Origin: Flavobacterium piscis
GTDB taxonomy: Bacteria; Bacteroidota; Bacteroidia; Flavobacteriales; Flavobacteriaceae
NCBI RefSeq assembly: GCF_001686925.1
Contig: NZ_LVEN01000001.1
Span: 186,001-250,000 of the forward strand
Reading direction: 5' to 3'
Length of the DNA: 64,000 nucleotides
In this document: piece by piece, positions 9,551-18,147 of the stretch
Position numbering within the stretch: position 1 is the first letter of the stretch
How the letters are laid out: each line of letters opens with the position of its first letter
Translations under genes and position numbers: made by a program
Notes under the pieces: model-generated
Seen by the model: only the letters and a program-made list of their open reading frames with translations
The model's database searches: none
Told to the model about the DNA's origin: nothing

Positions 9551-10489
9551 ATGAAAAATTCATGGCCTATACTTTCCTATGAAAAAGGAAAACCCACGTA
9601 TGAAACCCTTCAATTGTGGACACAGATTTTAGGAAAAATTAAACTGGCAATACTACCATGGGCAAATCATTCCTGGAATTGTACGCTTCATATTACTCCA
9701 CTGGGATTAACTACACAAAACATTCCTTATAGCAATAAAGATTTTCAGATTGATCTTGATCTTGTTTCGCATCAATTGCGCATTGTAACCAGTTTGGGAG
9801 AAATTCAGGATTTTTATTTGCATAATTTAAATGTAGGCGATTTTTATAAGCTTATTTTTGAAAAGCTCAATGAGCTTGAAATAAAAATCGAGATCCTGAC
9901 TACACCTTCTGAAATTGAAAACCCAATTGCTTTTGAGCTTGATACGGTTCATAAAACTTATGAAGTTGGACAGGCAGTGAACTTCCATAAAGCTTTGTGT
10001 GGTATTCAGGATGTATTTATGATCTTTAGAAGGGATTTTATTGGTAAAAGCAGTCCAATACATTTTTTTTGGGGAGGTTTTGATCTTTCCCTGGCATTTT
10101 TCTCAGGGGAAAAAGCTCCAAAACATCCGGGCAAAATGCCAGGAATGCCAGACTGGGTATTGCAGGATACCTTCAGCCATGAAGTAAGTGACTTTGGCTT
10201 TATAACTGGCAACGAAGCATATCCTGAAGCTGCTTTTTATTGTTATCTATATCCTGAACCAAAGAATTATAAACAAGGAAAAGTAATGCCTGCTGAAGCA
10301 TTTTATAATGAAGCTTTAGGACAATTTATTTTACCGTATTCTGCAGTTCAAAGTTCTGATAATCCTGAAGAAAAGTTACTGGAATTTTTAAGAAGTACTT
10401 ACGCTATTGGCGCAATACTAGCCAATTGGAAATCTGATTTATGGGAAGAAAACAGAAATTTTAAGAATGAAATTTCTATCATAATATAA
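9551..10489 (+). CDS. DUF5996 family protein
   Basis: Protein of 312 residues recognised as DUF5996 from WPILSYEKGKPTYETLQLW at the N-terminus, the mid-protein FFWGGFDLSLAFFSG and the phrase EAAFYCYLYPEP. The molecular function of this family is unknown. It has no signal peptide or membrane span. Last gene of the operon, immediately followed by a strong terminator. Confidence 0.85.
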   Translation: MKNSWPILSYEKGKPTYETLQLWTQILGKIKLAILPWANHSWNCTLHITPLGLTTQNIPYSNKDFQIDLDLVSHQLRIVTSLGEIQDFYLHNLNVGDFYKLIFEKLNELEIKIEILTTPSEIENPIAFELDTVHKTYEVGQAVNFHKALCGIQDVFMIFRRDFIGKSSPIHFFWGGFDLSLAFFSGEKAPKHPGKMPGMPDWVLQDTFSHEVSDFGFITGNEAYPEAAFYCYLYPEPKNYKQGKVMPAEAFYNEALGQFILPYSAVQSSDNPEEKLLEFLRSTYAIGAILANWKSDLWEENRNFKNEISIII

Positions 10490-10492
10490 TTC

Positions 10493-10519
10493 AAAAGAGC
10501 TTCCAAGAAGCTCTTTTTT
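10493..10519 (+). terminator. Intrinsic terminator at the end of the sigma-54 operon
   Basis: AAAAGAGCTT pairs with AAGCTCTTTT, short loop, followed by a T-run. It begins 4 bp after the DUF5996 stop codon. Confidence 0.88.
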
Positions 10520-10568
10520 GTAAATTAAAATATAATTTTTGAATCCTCAATCTTGCATTATAATCAAA

Positions 10569-10853
10569 TCAGATTTCAAAAAGACTATGCCTGCCAAATC
10601 CCCAAAAAAAATCTAGCAGTTCTTTTTTTTGATCTGTATTTATTTTCTCGGGCATCGACTTGAATGTTTGATTTTCTGTATATTTTAGAATGGTTTCTCC
10701 CAACGGGATCCCATCGGTATGGTGTTTTATCATCATATTGGCAAAATCCTTGTCTGTTGAGCCGGTTGTTTCAGGCATTTCCATCATTGACATCATATTG
10801 TCCATCATCGCTTTGCCTATCTTCTCGAAGCTGTTCATTGCCCAGCTGTCCAA
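10569..10853 (-). pseudogene. DUF305-domain remnant
   Basis: This frame reads NSFEKIGKAMMDNMMSMMEM, then STDKDFANMMIKHHTDGIPL and a helix KSMPEKINTDQKKELLDF. The pattern 'D.DFA.MMI.HH...I.....ILKY' is that of DUF305 proteins, which are often periplasmic and linked to metal resistance. The frame has no normal start (a TTG preceded 18 bp upstream by a stop), lacks a signal peptide, and its 5' end overlaps another open frame at 10771-11004, so it looks like a broken gene fused to the repeat element beside it. Confidence 0.55.
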
Positions 10854-10950
10854 TTTCGAATTCCTTCCTTACTGGATTCTCCTTGCCGGGCGCTATGGTC
10901 TCAAAGGAATCATTTTCAGCCTCATTGTTCTCTTGGGTATCCATATCCGT

Positions 10951-11510
10951 TTGGGACCCCTCCCGTGGGTCATTCTCTATAAGGTCCTTTGCTATGTCCT
11001 TCACCCTTATGTCTTTGGGGCCGCTTTGGGGTTCCTTATAAGGGTTCTGCGGGTCATAGGGGCTTGCTGTTTTTGGCAGTGCTTTTTGGGCCTTTGATTT
11101 GGTTTTGGGAATTACGGTGGTCCTTGTGGTAATTTTTGGTTGTATGGTAATTTTTTGTTTTATCTTTTTAATTAGATTATTGCTGTTGTTTTTTTAAAGG
11201 GGTGCCCGGGGGCAGGTTGGGCGGTATATTTTTTTAGGTTTAATATTTTTTTTGGAGCTTTTTCCCGCTATACGTTTCACCCGAGCGCTAGCGAACTGGC
11301 GAAGCAATCTTTTGCGCCGAACCCCGGCACAAAAGGATTTCCACTGCTATCGGGGCTAGGGCTGCTGAGGAGCCCGGCTCTTTAGACTAATAAAAATAAG
11401 TGAGATTATAAAAAAATGGCTCCAATTGTCTTCAATTGGTGTCATTTGGCTTGTTTGTGACAGGAAAACCACAAATTTCTATAAATTTTATGAACGATTT
11501 GAAGAGATTG
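10951..11510 (+). repeat. Interspersed repeat copy 1 (long form)
   Basis: About 550 bp that recurs at 30519-31070 and in part at 22012-22430 and 33190-33306, all in the same direction. Parts in order: 'CATTCTCTATAAGG' block to about 11165, which on the minus strand still reads ...PYDPQNPYKEPQSGPKDI... (open to 10771, no ATG); a structured module 11254-11360 (AGCTTTTTCCCGCTAT ... ATCGGGGCTAGGG); a GAGCCCGGCTC palindrome; and a tail with the hairpin CCAATTG-N4-CAATTGG near 11423. It looks like debris of a repeated mobile or conjugative element. The reading frame 11426-11704 inside and after it is probably not a gene. Confidence 0.75.
11254..11360 (+). ncRNA. Structured repeat module, copy 1 (Flavo-1-like candidate)
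   Basis: Begins GGAGCTTTTTCCCGCTATACG and ends CTATCGGGGCTAGGGCT. AGC and CCCG at the 5' side can pair with CGGG and GCT at the 3' side, and TTTTGCGCCG pairs with CGGCACAAAA inside. A 26-nt insert (11279-11308, with GCGAACTGGCGAAGCAATC) lengthens the 5' arm. A conserved RNA motif named Flavo-1 is known from this group; I cannot confirm that this is it. Confidence 0.4.
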
Positions 11511-11876
11511 GCTTACTACATGTAGTGTGTGGTTTGGATGTCCTGTTGGGGATTGATGCCGATTTAACTAATAATTACTATAAATCTCGTATTGGCTTAG
11601 CTATTGAAAAATGTAATTTTTATTCAAAAAATTTAGTCGGAGAAAGAGGTCCCGCTTGCCTTATATTGACCCAGTATTTACTGGTATTTTTAGCATTATT
11701 TTAAATTTGGTACACCCATAGGTACACTTAAAATTCAACTCTCATAACTGGCTGTAAAAATAAAAAAGTAGTCTAAAATTTAAATGATTATATTTTTATT
11801 TTAATAAAAAATTTTAGTTGCGAGAATGTTAGATTTTTTTTAAATATACTCGAACTTATATAACATATTAAAAATG
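11511..11876. other. Gene-poor spacer
   Basis: AT-rich stretch between repeat copy 1 and the AraC gene. It contains the inverted pair GTACACCCATAGGTAC near 11710 but no credible gene, RNA or terminator that I could support. Confidence 0.4.
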
Positions 11877-12794
11877 TTAATTAAATGATCTACGGTAATC
11901 AAGCGGTGATAGCTTCAGCTTATTTTTGAAAAGTTTATTAAAGGATTGAGGGTGTTCAAAACCAAGGCTGTATGCAATTTCTGCAATGGTCAGATTTGTT
12001 GAACTCAATTGGTTCTTTGCCCTTTCAATTATTTTATTATGAATGTGCTGCTGTGTTGTTTGTCCAGTTAAGGATTTAAGCATGTCAGAAAGATATCTTG
12101 GCGAGACTTTTAAATGATTTGCAACCTGCTGTACATCTGGTATTCCATCTTTAAAATCTGCATTATGATCAAAAATGGATGATAAATAGTTCTCCAACTG
12201 CACAATCAGGTCATTGTATACTATCTTTCTGGTGATAAACTGCCTGTTATAAAAACGGTTACTGTAGTTAAGTAATTGCTCAATGTGTGTTACTAAGACA
12301 TCTTGGCTGAAGTGATCAATATTGGTATCTAGCTCAATAGCAATAGCATCAAATATTGAAAAAATAACTTTCTTTTCTTTATCAGATAAGTAAAGAGCTT
12401 CTGCGACGGAATAGGAGAAAAAACCATATTTTATAATAGTATTCCCCAGTGGATAGTTCCTTATAAAATCAGGATGAAAAAGTAACGTATAGCCGCTATA
12501 ATCTTTTTCTTCGTCAGCTGCAGCTATTAATTGGTTTGGTGAAGTGAAGGAAAGGCCACCCTCCTCAAAATCGTAATGGCCCTGTCCATATCTTAATTTG
12601 CCGGAAAAATGTTTTTTAAATGATATTTTATAAAAATTAAGCATGTAACCTTTGCCAATTTCAGCAGTATCAATCTTGATATCTTTGTAATCAACGAGTG
12701 CCACCATAGGATGCAATGGTTTAGGAAGGCCTAAAGCATTAAGCATTAACGATATGCTTTGGAAATGATGAGGCTTATGGTTCTCTTTTTTCAT
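11877..12794 (-). CDS. AraC family transcriptional regulator
   Basis: Protein of 305 residues with an N-terminal cupin-like sensor (about 30-160) and a C-terminal double helix-turn-helix: VQQVANHLKVSPRYLSDMLKSL near 220-245 and LTIAEIAYSLGFEHPQSFNKLFKNK near 270-295, ending SPLDYRRSFN. This layout is standard for AraC regulators of Bacteroidota that control adjacent oxidoreductases. It lies downstream of an SDR on the same strand with a 220-bp gap. Confidence 0.92.
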   Translation of the reverse strand: MKKENHKPHHFQSISLMLNALGLPKPLHPMVALVDYKDIKIDTAEIGKGYMLNFYKISFKKHFSGKLRYGQGHYDFEEGGLSFTSPNQLIAAADEEKDYSGYTLLFHPDFIRNYPLGNTIIKYGFFSYSVAEALYLSDKEKKVIFSIFDAIAIELDTNIDHFSQDVLVTHIEQLLNYSNRFYNRQFITRKIVYNDLIVQLENYLSSIFDHNADFKDGIPDVQQVANHLKVSPRYLSDMLKSLTGQTTQQHIHNKIIERAKNQLSSTNLTIAEIAYSLGFEHPQSFNKLFKNKLKLSPLDYRRSFN

Positions 12795-12852
12795 TGTAGT
12801 AGTGAAGTATAAATTCGATCAGGTGTACGTGTAAAGTTATTAAATTAAATAA

Positions 12853-13014
12853 TTTGCTAATCATTGGTTAGGCAAACTAATTTTGCTCATAAATATTTTC
12901 TCTGTCATATTCTATTGTAAAGTGAGCTATATCCTAAATGTACTAAACAGTTGTGATAATCATCGGTGATTTTTTATCAGCACCCATAAGTGGTTCATGG
13001 GTGCTTGGTTTTTT
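12853..13014 (+). ncRNA. Candidate small RNA between AraC and SDR genes
   Basis: A + strand promoter is visible: TTTG at 12853-12856, 21 nt, then TAATTTTG at 12878-12885, which fits the Bacteroidota -33/-7 pattern. Transcription starting near 12892 would end at the terminator hairpin at 12979-13005, giving a transcript of about 120 nt with no good reading frame. No + strand gene uses this promoter. The 3' end meets the end of the SDR gene. Inference only. Confidence 0.35.
12979..13014 (+). terminator. Rho-independent terminator (+ strand)
   Basis: AGCACCCAT pairs with ATGGGTGCT across a 9-nt loop, followed on the + strand by TTGG and seven T. The minus strand has no T-run after the stem, so it acts on + strand transcription. 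Confidence 0.65.
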
Positions 13015-13820
13015 TATATTTTATAGATTTGAGTAATTTCTTTTCGATGCGCTTCAAAACCGATCTTTTCACGCTTTTCTGACAAGGCAATTGCATCTTT
13101 TCCGGCAGCATATTTCTGTTGATCTTTTTCATCAGTTGCTGCCTCGTATATGACTGAAGCGATTTCTTCAGGCTCAGAGAAATGAATCAGGCTGCCGTCC
13201 TGAAAACCTTCCATCATTTTATTCCACAAAGCATCATAGGCGGAATGCTGTTCTAATACCAGTGCAGTACTTCCAAAATTTGTCTTTATGCCTCCCGGAG
13301 CTACAGTTTTAAATTTTATTCCAAAAGAGTTAAGGTCGTAGTTCATCGACTCTGACCATCCTTCAAGTGCATATTTTGTTGCAGTGTATACAGATGCAAA
13401 AGGGCTGGCAGCAATGGCAACTGCTGAGGTAACAGTTATAAATAGTCCCTGCTTCTTGCTTTCCCTGAAATAGGTAACAAAAGGATGTGCTACACGAAGA
13501 ACACCAGTAAGGTTGGTATCTATTTGTGTGTCTATTTGTTCTGCAGAGTATGCTTCAAATGGTCCGGTTAATCCATAGCCGGCATTATTTAGCACTACAT
13601 CGATGTCTCCTAGTTCAATGGCTGCTTTTATTGTTTTTTGCACCTGCGAAGGTTGCGTAAGGTCTAGAGCCAATAGTGTTACATTCTCAAGTGTGTTTAG
13701 TTCGGTTTCTTTTTCAGGATTTCGCATTGTAGCGATGACTTTCCAGCCATTGGATTGAAATAATTTTGCAGCAGCTTTGCCCAGTCCTCCTGATGCTCCG
13801 GTAATAAAAATTGTTTTCAT
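13014..13820 (-). CDS. SDR family oxidoreductase
   Basis: Classical SDR of 268 residues from MKTIFITGASGGLGKAAAK. A longer frame starts 13 codons upstream, but the cofactor motif TGASGGLG follows the internal ATG directly, as usual. NNAG, a Ser in VTSAVA and YTATK (YxxxK) complete the active site. The substrate is unknown. It is divergent from the TetR gene at 13999 and upstream of an AraC gene; the TetR operator at 13946 lies in the shared intergenic region and may act on both directions. Confidence 0.9.
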   Translation of the reverse strand: MKTIFITGASGGLGKAAAKLFQSNGWKVIATMRNPEKETELNTLENVTLLALDLTQPSQVQKTIKAAIELGDIDVVLNNAGYGLTGPFEAYSAEQIDTQIDTNLTGVLRVAHPFVTYFRESKKQGLFITVTSAVAIAASPFASVYTATKYALEGWSESMNYDLNSFGIKFKTVAPGGIKTNFGSTALVLEQHSAYDALWNKMMEGFQDGSLIHFSEPEEIASVIYEAATDEKDQQKYAAGKDAIALSEKREKIGFEAHRKEITQIYKI

Positions 13821-13945
13821 GATAAATTTGCTTTTAAATTGAATTATTATACACTGCAAATATCCGACGATACCTTATGGTGCATGTATCCATTATGGGT
13901 GATCTTGTAGCCGGAATTACAAAAAATAAAATAAAATGTTAATTT

Positions 13946-13966
13946 AAAACAATCGTTTCAGAATTT
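13946..13966 (+). promoter_or_regulatory. Operator for the TetR regulator (site 1)
   Basis: Contains ACAATCGTTTCAGAATTT; the core AAACAATCGTTTC is a near palindrome. It ends 4 bp before the -7 box TACATTTG at 13971-13978 of the TetR gene, so binding would block the promoter. Related sites are at 14593, 14673 and 20917. Confidence 0.6.
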
Positions 13967-13998
13967 AATTTACATTTGCAAAATAATTTGAAAAGGCC

Positions 13999-14574
13999 AT
14001 GGCGAGAAATGTTGAATTTAGTGAAGAGATAGCGATCAAGAGAGCAATGGAAGTTTTTTGGAAGAAAGGATATCTTGGAGCATCGATGCGTGATTTAACG
14101 GATGCTATGCAGATTAATAGCAGCAGTCTATACAATACTATTGGTGATAAGCGTGAGCTTTTTGTTAGATGTATTGGAAGCTATGTGCAAAGCAGCAAAG
14201 AGAAAACACTATCGAATGCCAAGAAAAATAAGTCTCCGTTGCAAACGATTATCAACTTTATTAATGATACAGTTGACACTATTGCAAGTAATAACAGCTG
14301 TCTGGCGATACAAACAACTTTTGAATTAGCGTCAACAGATGCTGAAGTGAAAGCCATACTTAAGGATGGTGATGATTTTGCCCATCGTTTTTTATTGGAG
14401 CTCGTACAAGAGGCAATTGATAAAAATGAAATAAGTGCAGATACGGAAGCTGAGACCATGACAGACTTTCTCATTAATGCATTTACCGGATGGCACGAAT
14501 CCTACATACTTCATCAGGACCCAGTTAGAATTAAAAAAATGGCAAATTTTTTAATTGTCCAGCTATTAAAATAA
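13999..14574 (+). CDS. TetR/AcrR family regulator
   Basis: Protein of 191 residues with an N-terminal helix-turn-helix (residues 28-47, GASMRDLTDAMQINSSSLYN) followed by the family GDKRELF. The C-terminal ligand domain resembles the TetR_C_16/YxaF-like group (CLAIQTTFELASTDAEV). It is preceded by TACATTTG and an operator, and heads a run of seven redox genes with two more operator copies in between, so it is very probably their repressor and its own. Confidence 0.92.
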   Translation: MARNVEFSEEIAIKRAMEVFWKKGYLGASMRDLTDAMQINSSSLYNTIGDKRELFVRCIGSYVQSSKEKTLSNAKKNKSPLQTIINFINDTVDTIASNNSCLAIQTTFELASTDAEVKAILKDGDDFAHRFLLELVQEAIDKNEISADTEAETMTDFLINAFTGWHESYILHQDPVRIKKMANFLIVQLLK

Positions 14575-14592
14575 TTTTTTTTCTTTAATTTT

Positions 14593-14612
14593 AAAACAAT
14601 CACTTTAGAATT
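14593..14612 (+). promoter_or_regulatory. TetR operator-like site 2
   Basis: AAAACAATCACTTTAGAATT, a degenerate copy of the motif at 13946, 19 bp after the TetR stop codon and upstream of the seven-gene operon. Confidence 0.45.
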
Positions 14613-14672
14613 AAAAACATAAATAGTACTTTAAAGATAATCATTTAAGGCAAAAAAGCCAGCCTTTATTTT

Positions 14673-14694
14673 GAAACAATCAATTCAGAATTTT
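14673..14694 (+). promoter_or_regulatory. TetR operator-like site 3
   Basis: GAAACAATCAATTCAGAATT, directly after TTATTTT, 66 bp before the ATG at 14760. Together with site 2 it forms a tandem pair 80 bp apart in front of the operon. Confidence 0.55.
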
Positions 14695-14759
14695 GATTAC
14701 TATATGGAATGACAGTCTTAATATATTCATTAATTAATATTCAATAAAACAAAAATAAG

Positions 14760-15089
14760 ATGAACAAAAAATTAAATTTTCAGGAAACTATAAAAAGGTC
14801 ACAAAATATCAGGAAACTATATCATAAGCTTGAAGACCTGCATCATGGAAGCAAATGGAGTGTAGAAGAGGATGCACTGGCATTTCTTACAGATGCGGGG
14901 TTAGTTGGAAGACTCACTATGTCTCAGCAGCAGCGCTGGCCGGCAGGAGATGCCACCATACCGGAATTAGAGCATAAGCTTGGAGAATGTATGTGGTGGT
15001 TAGTAATCCTGGCTGAGCGCATGGACATTGATATTGAACAAGCTGTCGAAAAATTTCTAACAAAAACCGAAGGTCTACTTGGCGCGTAA
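14760..15089 (+). CDS. MazG-like protein (partial motif)
   Basis: Protein of 109 residues. The C-terminal half, ELEHKLGECMWWLVILAER followed by MDIDIEQAVEKFLTK, resembles the end of MazG-type nucleotide pyrophosphohydrolases, where ElgDvlwyL.....gidleeA is conserved. The usual Asp at that place is Cys here, so catalysis is uncertain. First gene of the TetR-controlled operon, 34 bp before the saccharopine-dehydrogenase-like gene. An alternative is a hypothetical helical protein. Confidence 0.5.
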   Translation: MNKKLNFQETIKRSQNIRKLYHKLEDLHHGSKWSVEEDALAFLTDAGLVGRLTMSQQQRWPAGDATIPELEHKLGECMWWLVILAERMDIDIEQAVEKFLTKTEGLLGA

Positions 15090-15123
15090 AAAACACAACT
15101 AATTAATTTAAATAAAAATAAAG

Positions 15124-16170
15124 ATGACAAAGATAAAAAAAGAAGTTTCAAGATTATTAATTTATGGAGCAGCAGGTTATACCGGCAGATTAATTACACA
15201 GGAAGCCGTTAAAAGAGGATTGCAATTTGAAATTGCCGGCAGGGACGAAAAAGAACTGATAGAATTGGCTAAAGAGCTAAATGTGGGGTATCATGTTTTT
15301 TCAGTAGATGACCAAAAAGGCTGGGAAAGCAGTTTATCTGGGAAAGCTTCACTGCTGAATGTTGCAGGTCCGTTTAGTGCAACTGCAGAACAGGCAATGA
15401 ATGCCTGTATTGAGAATAAAGTCCATTATATTGATATTTCTGCAGAGATTGATATTTATAGACTCGCAGAAAGTAAGGACCAAGCTGCAAAAGAAGCCGG
15501 AATAATGATTATTTCTGGTGCGGGCCTATTTGTTAGCTACGATCCACTGGCTGTACATGCCGCTAGTCTGGTTAATAATCCGGTAAGGCTGCGTGCGGCT
15601 TTCAAATACTCAGGTGGTTTTACACCCGGATCTATAGCAAGCAGCGCAAATATTGTCAATGCAGGTCTATTAGTGAGAAAAGATGGGAATCTTATTAAAT
15701 TAACTCAGGCAGAATCTGCATCCTTTGATTTCGGGAATGGACCCGAAGACTGCATGCTGACGCCTCTGGGTGGAACTGTATTATCTTATAAATCTACAGG
15801 AATCAAAAATATAGAAGAATATTTTCAAATGGCTCTTCCGAAAGATCTTCCAAGCAGTGAGGCGCTTAAGATAGAGGATGCAGAATTACATAAGACTCAA
15901 TATGAAGAAAAAAGTATTATCGTAGTGGAGGTACTTGATGCAGATGGCAGTATTGCAATTTCAAAGATAGAAATGCAGGCGGGTTATGCGCCAACTGTTT
16001 TTTCTGCTGTTGAAGTAGCCGTCCGAACACTTGATGGATTCACCAAGACCGGGTTTCAGTCTCCAGGTTCGGTATACGGGGAAAAGCTGCTAAATGCGCT
16101 GCCTAACGTAATTATTACCGATATGGTGAATAACTGTTCTTCAATTCTTGACACGGCCCAGCTTATCTAA
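15124..16170 (+). CDS. Saccharopine dehydrogenase-like NADP-binding oxidoreductase
   Basis: Protein of 348 residues. The N-terminus LLIYGAAGYTGRLITQEAV is the GxxGxxG-type motif of the saccharopine dehydrogenase/trans-acting enoyl reductase group, followed by AGRDEKELIELA and NVAGPFSATAEQAMNACI, both family phrases. It lacks the long C-terminal half of true saccharopine reductases, so a role in reducing a small carbonyl or enoyl compound is more likely than lysine metabolism. Second gene in the operon. Confidence 0.85.
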   Translation: MTKIKKEVSRLLIYGAAGYTGRLITQEAVKRGLQFEIAGRDEKELIELAKELNVGYHVFSVDDQKGWESSLSGKASLLNVAGPFSATAEQAMNACIENKVHYIDISAEIDIYRLAESKDQAAKEAGIMIISGAGLFVSYDPLAVHAASLVNNPVRLRAAFKYSGGFTPGSIASSANIVNAGLLVRKDGNLIKLTQAESASFDFGNGPEDCMLTPLGGTVLSYKSTGIKNIEEYFQMALPKDLPSSEALKIEDAELHKTQYEEKSIIVVEVLDADGSIAISKIEMQAGYAPTVFSAVEVAVRTLDGFTKTGFQSPGSVYGEKLLNALPNVIITDMVNNCSSILDTAQLI

Positions 16171-16212
16171 ATAGAAGTTAGTAATTATTAATAATTCATT
16201 ACGCTGGATAAA

Positions 16213-17226
16213 GTGGAAACTCAAAAAAAAATAAAATACTCAATTCTCGAACTTGCTTTTATTGTGAGCGGTTCGACCATTTCGGATACCTTTAATAATA
16301 GTGTAGAACTTGCACAGCAGGCCGAAAGCATGGGCTACAGCCGATTCTGGCTTGCAGAACATCATAATACGATTACCATTGCAAGTTCCGCTACCTCAAC
16401 CCTGATAGGGCACATAGCAGGAAAAACGCAAACTATCCGAGTTGGTTCCGGAGGGATAATGCTGCCGAATCATTCCCCTTTGATTGTTGCCGAACAATTT
16501 GGAACTTTAGGGATTTTGTATCCTAATCGGATTGATTTAGGTCTTGGAAGGGCTCCGGGTACCGACCAGGCCACAGCTAATGCTATTCGATCAGACCGAA
16601 GAGGGGCAGCTAACAATTTCTCAGGTGAAGTTAAGCAGTTACAAAACTACTTTTCCAATAATAATGAAAATAAAATGGTGCGCGCTATAGTGGCCGAAGG
16701 TGTTGATGTTCCGCTTTATATTTTGGGATCCAGTACAGATAGTGCTCATCTGGCTGCAAAAATGGGATTACCGTATGTTTTTGCCAGTCATTTTTCACCT
16801 GCGCAATTATTTGAAGCTCTTGATATTTACAGAAGAGAGTTTCAGCCATCTCCTTATTTGGACAAACCCTATGTCATTGCAGGAGTAAATATTGTAGTGG
16901 CGGAAACAGATGCGAAGGCAGCTGAAAATTTCACTTCACACCTTCGTTTTTTTGTTGGTGTGATAACAGGGAAAACAGAGCCATTACAGCCACCTACACC
17001 AATGAGCGATGAGCTAAGGATGTTGAGGGAGCATCCTAAGGTCATGGATATGCTTAAGTATTCATTTGTTGGAAGCAGGCAGATTGTTGCGGATCAAATT
17101 AAATTTTTTATATCAGAGACTGGTGTCGATGAAATAATGGCTGTCTCTAACATCCATGAACATAAAGACAGGATTACATCATACAGCATTATATCGGATA
17201 TTTTTAAAGAAATGAACCGGACTTAG
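16213..17226 (+). CDS. LLM class flavin-dependent oxidoreductase
   Basis: Luciferase-like monooxygenase of 337 residues starting at GTG. The family phrases ESMGYSRFWLAEHHNTITIASS, RVGSGGIMLPNHSPLIVAEQFG and RIDLGLGRAPGTDQATANAIR are complete and match the MsnO8-type branch. It would use reduced flavin and O2; the substrate is unknown. The GTG start is supported because the conserved YSILELAF begins eight residues later and no ATG lies between it and the upstream stop. Confidence 0.9.
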   Translation: METQKKIKYSILELAFIVSGSTISDTFNNSVELAQQAESMGYSRFWLAEHHNTITIASSATSTLIGHIAGKTQTIRVGSGGIMLPNHSPLIVAEQFGTLGILYPNRIDLGLGRAPGTDQATANAIRSDRRGAANNFSGEVKQLQNYFSNNNENKMVRAIVAEGVDVPLYILGSSTDSAHLAAKMGLPYVFASHFSPAQLFEALDIYRREFQPSPYLDKPYVIAGVNIVVAETDAKAAENFTSHLRFFVGVITGKTEPLQPPTPMSDELRMLREHPKVMDMLKYSFVGSRQIVADQIKFFISETGVDEIMAVSNIHEHKDRITSYSIISDIFKEMNRT

Positions 17227-17343
17227 TACTAAATACGTTTTTTTGACTACAACATTCGAGAAAATGGATAATCTCAACAATAAACTACTTGTCATCTTTG
17301 CAGTGTTAACGCACTGGATAAAAACAAAAAATAAAAGATAAGT

Positions 17344-18081
17344 ATGATACAGAGATTTAAGGGTAAGGTTGGTGTAGTTACAGGCGGTGCAACAGGAATA
17401 GGATTAGCGGCAGCCAAGGCATTGGTACAAGAGGGAGCTTATGTATTTATTACCGGCAGGAGACAGGAACTTTTGGATCAGGCAGTAAATGAAATTCAAA
17501 CTAATATTACCGCTGTCAAGGCAGATTCGGGAAAAAAAGAGGACATTGAAAAGCTCTTCAATATTGTAAAGCAAGAGAAGGGCTGCATAGATATACTTCT
17601 TTGCAATGCAGGTACGGGAGGATTTGGTTATCCCATTGGGGATATTACCGAGCAGCATTATAATACTGTTTTTGATACCAATATTAAAGGATCCATACTT
17701 ACGGTTCAGGGAGCCCTTCCACTAATGAATGAAGGTAGTTCGATTGTTCTCACAGGTAGTATCTCTTCGGTAAAAACCTACGAAACAATGAGTGTGTACT
17801 GTGCCAGCAAGGCAGCTCTCAGCACCTTGGCACGTACTTGGGCATTGGAATTAAAAACAAGAAAAATTAGGGTAAATGTTGTAAGCCCTGGCCCGACAGA
17901 GACGGCAATGCTAACGGATTTATCCCATGATCTCCAGGCGTCAATAGTCAACGGTATTCCATTAGGTAGGGCTGGCAATACAGAAGATATTACTAATGCA
18001 ATTCTTTTTATGTGTTCAGCGGAAGCCAGTTTTATTACCGGAACAGAATTATTTGTTGACGGGGGAGCTGTCTTGGTTTAA
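17344..18081 (+). CDS. SDR family oxidoreductase
   Basis: Classical SDR of 245 residues: TGGATGIG near residue 14, NAGTG in place of NNAG, Ser in LTGSISS, YCASK (YxxxK), and the common C-terminal LFVDGGAVLV. The length and ending match the FabG/glucose-dehydrogenase-like group. It follows the flavin oxidoreductase after a 117-bp gap on the same strand. The substrate is unknown. Confidence 0.92.
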   Translation: MIQRFKGKVGVVTGGATGIGLAAAKALVQEGAYVFITGRRQELLDQAVNEIQTNITAVKADSGKKEDIEKLFNIVKQEKGCIDILLCNAGTGGFGYPIGDITEQHYNTVFDTNIKGSILTVQGALPLMNEGSSIVLTGSISSVKTYETMSVYCASKAALSTLARTWALELKTRKIRVNVVSPGPTETAMLTDLSHDLQASIVNGIPLGRAGNTEDITNAILFMCSAEASFITGTELFVDGGAVLV

Positions 18082-18147
18082 GTAATCTAAGCTTTGAGGC
18101 GGAATTACCAAAAGTCTAAATAAAGCAAATCATAAATAGATACAATT

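Noticed and set aside
11426..11704. 92-codon frame in the tail of repeat copy 1.
   Set aside because: Starts inside repeat DNA, and the corresponding region of copy 3 does not keep the frame.
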